A stretch of 64,000 nt of DNA from Streptococcus oralis. Lineage in GTDB: Bacteria; Bacillota; Bacilli; Lactobacillales; Streptococcaceae. Location of the stretch: the NCBI RefSeq assembly GCF_019929345.1, contig NZ_JAHZPJ010000007.1:30074-94073 (forward strand), given 5' to 3'. The stretch's first letter is position 1, and the number at the start of each line of letters is the position of its first letter. The position numbers were made by a program, and so were the translations under genes. The notes under the pieces are model-generated. The model had not been told where the DNA came from. It made no database searches and worked only from the letters and a program-made list of their open reading frames with translations. This document shows, piece by piece, positions 63,925 to 64,000 of this stretch.

Positions 63925-64000
63925 TGAACTGCACCCCAAAAGTTAGACAGAAAAAATCTAACTTTTGGGGTGTTTTATTATGAAATTGAGTTATGAAGAT
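63925..64000 (+). mobile_element. Left end of an IS3-family insertion sequence (cut by window edge)
   Basis: The terminal inverted repeat at 63925-63949 (TGAACTGCACCCCAAAAGTT and on) mirrors the IS remnant's right end at 16033. OrfA begins at 63980 (MKLSYED), and the rest lies outside the window. A perfect 16-bp hairpin (63932-63947 with 63957-63972) occupies the tip. Confidence 0.85.
63980..64000 (+). CDS. IS3-family transposase OrfA, first seven codons only
   Basis: ATG at 63980 gives MKLSYED before the window ends. This N-terminus is the one usual for OrfA of streptococcal IS3-type elements. Nothing more can be said. Confidence 0.7.

Overview
The window looks like the chromosome of a mitis-group Streptococcus (S. 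mitis, S. oralis or S. pneumoniae and relatives). The grounds are low GC, strong AGGAGG-type ribosome sites, a pneumococcal-type BOX repeat, competence-type cin-boxes, and gene sets that match the pneumococcal aspS-to-rpmG and purC-to-purB neighbourhoods. The species cannot be settled by reading alone.

Left host block (1-14.6 kb). Mostly minus strand: a YitT membrane protein (cut by the window edge), aspS, a small membrane protein, and an operon of CPBP protease, two-gene ABC exporter, DUF3169, PspC-domain and small membrane proteins under a self-operated XRE regulator. Then come hisS, an MFS transporter, an Rgg regulator, a SufT-like Fe-S factor, a BOX element, ilvD, an SPFH protein with an Arc-like partner, and the zinc-free ribosomal pair rpmF-rpmG.

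Integrative conjugative element (14,646-40,182, about 25.5 kb). It is bounded by an exact 25-bp direct repeat, each copy made of two tandem 12-mers. The cargo arm holds a lipoprotein, an IS3 remnant, a HaeIII-like (GGCC) restriction-modification system with a C-type regulator and a split endonuclease, and an ImmA / LexA-like repressor / UmuC polymerase operon. It also has a PtuA-PtuB (Septu-like) ATPase-HNH pair and an XRE repressor. A consensus promoter with a perfect palindrome in its spacer then drives a long structured leader and a Tn916/ICESt3-type conjugation module: DUF961-like proteins, FtsK-like coupling protein, oriT region, MobT relaxase, VirB8-, VirB4-, VirB6- and CHAP-type proteins, excisionase and tyrosine integrase.

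Right host block (40.2-59.1 kb). TetR plus NAD(P)H oxidoreductase, then a nearly complete de novo purine pathway on the minus strand: purB, purK, purE, purD, purH, purN, purM, purF, purL, purC. Two slots are filled by AT-rich accessory genes: purK-purB (PD-(D/E)xK-like protein, DUF6710, SRPBCC, membrane-protein remnant) and purN-purH (four-helix membrane protein). A large cloverleaf-like RNA lies between purD and purE.

Right edge (59.1-64 kb). acpP, plsX, recO and an aminotransferase form a minus-strand operon. Between acpP and purC, where pneumococci carry comAB, two tandem 16-residue hydrophobic peptide genes lie behind an exact cin-box TACGAATA. This is the most novel-looking locus in the window. 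A YeiH-type transporter and the left end of an IS3-family insertion sequence close the window.
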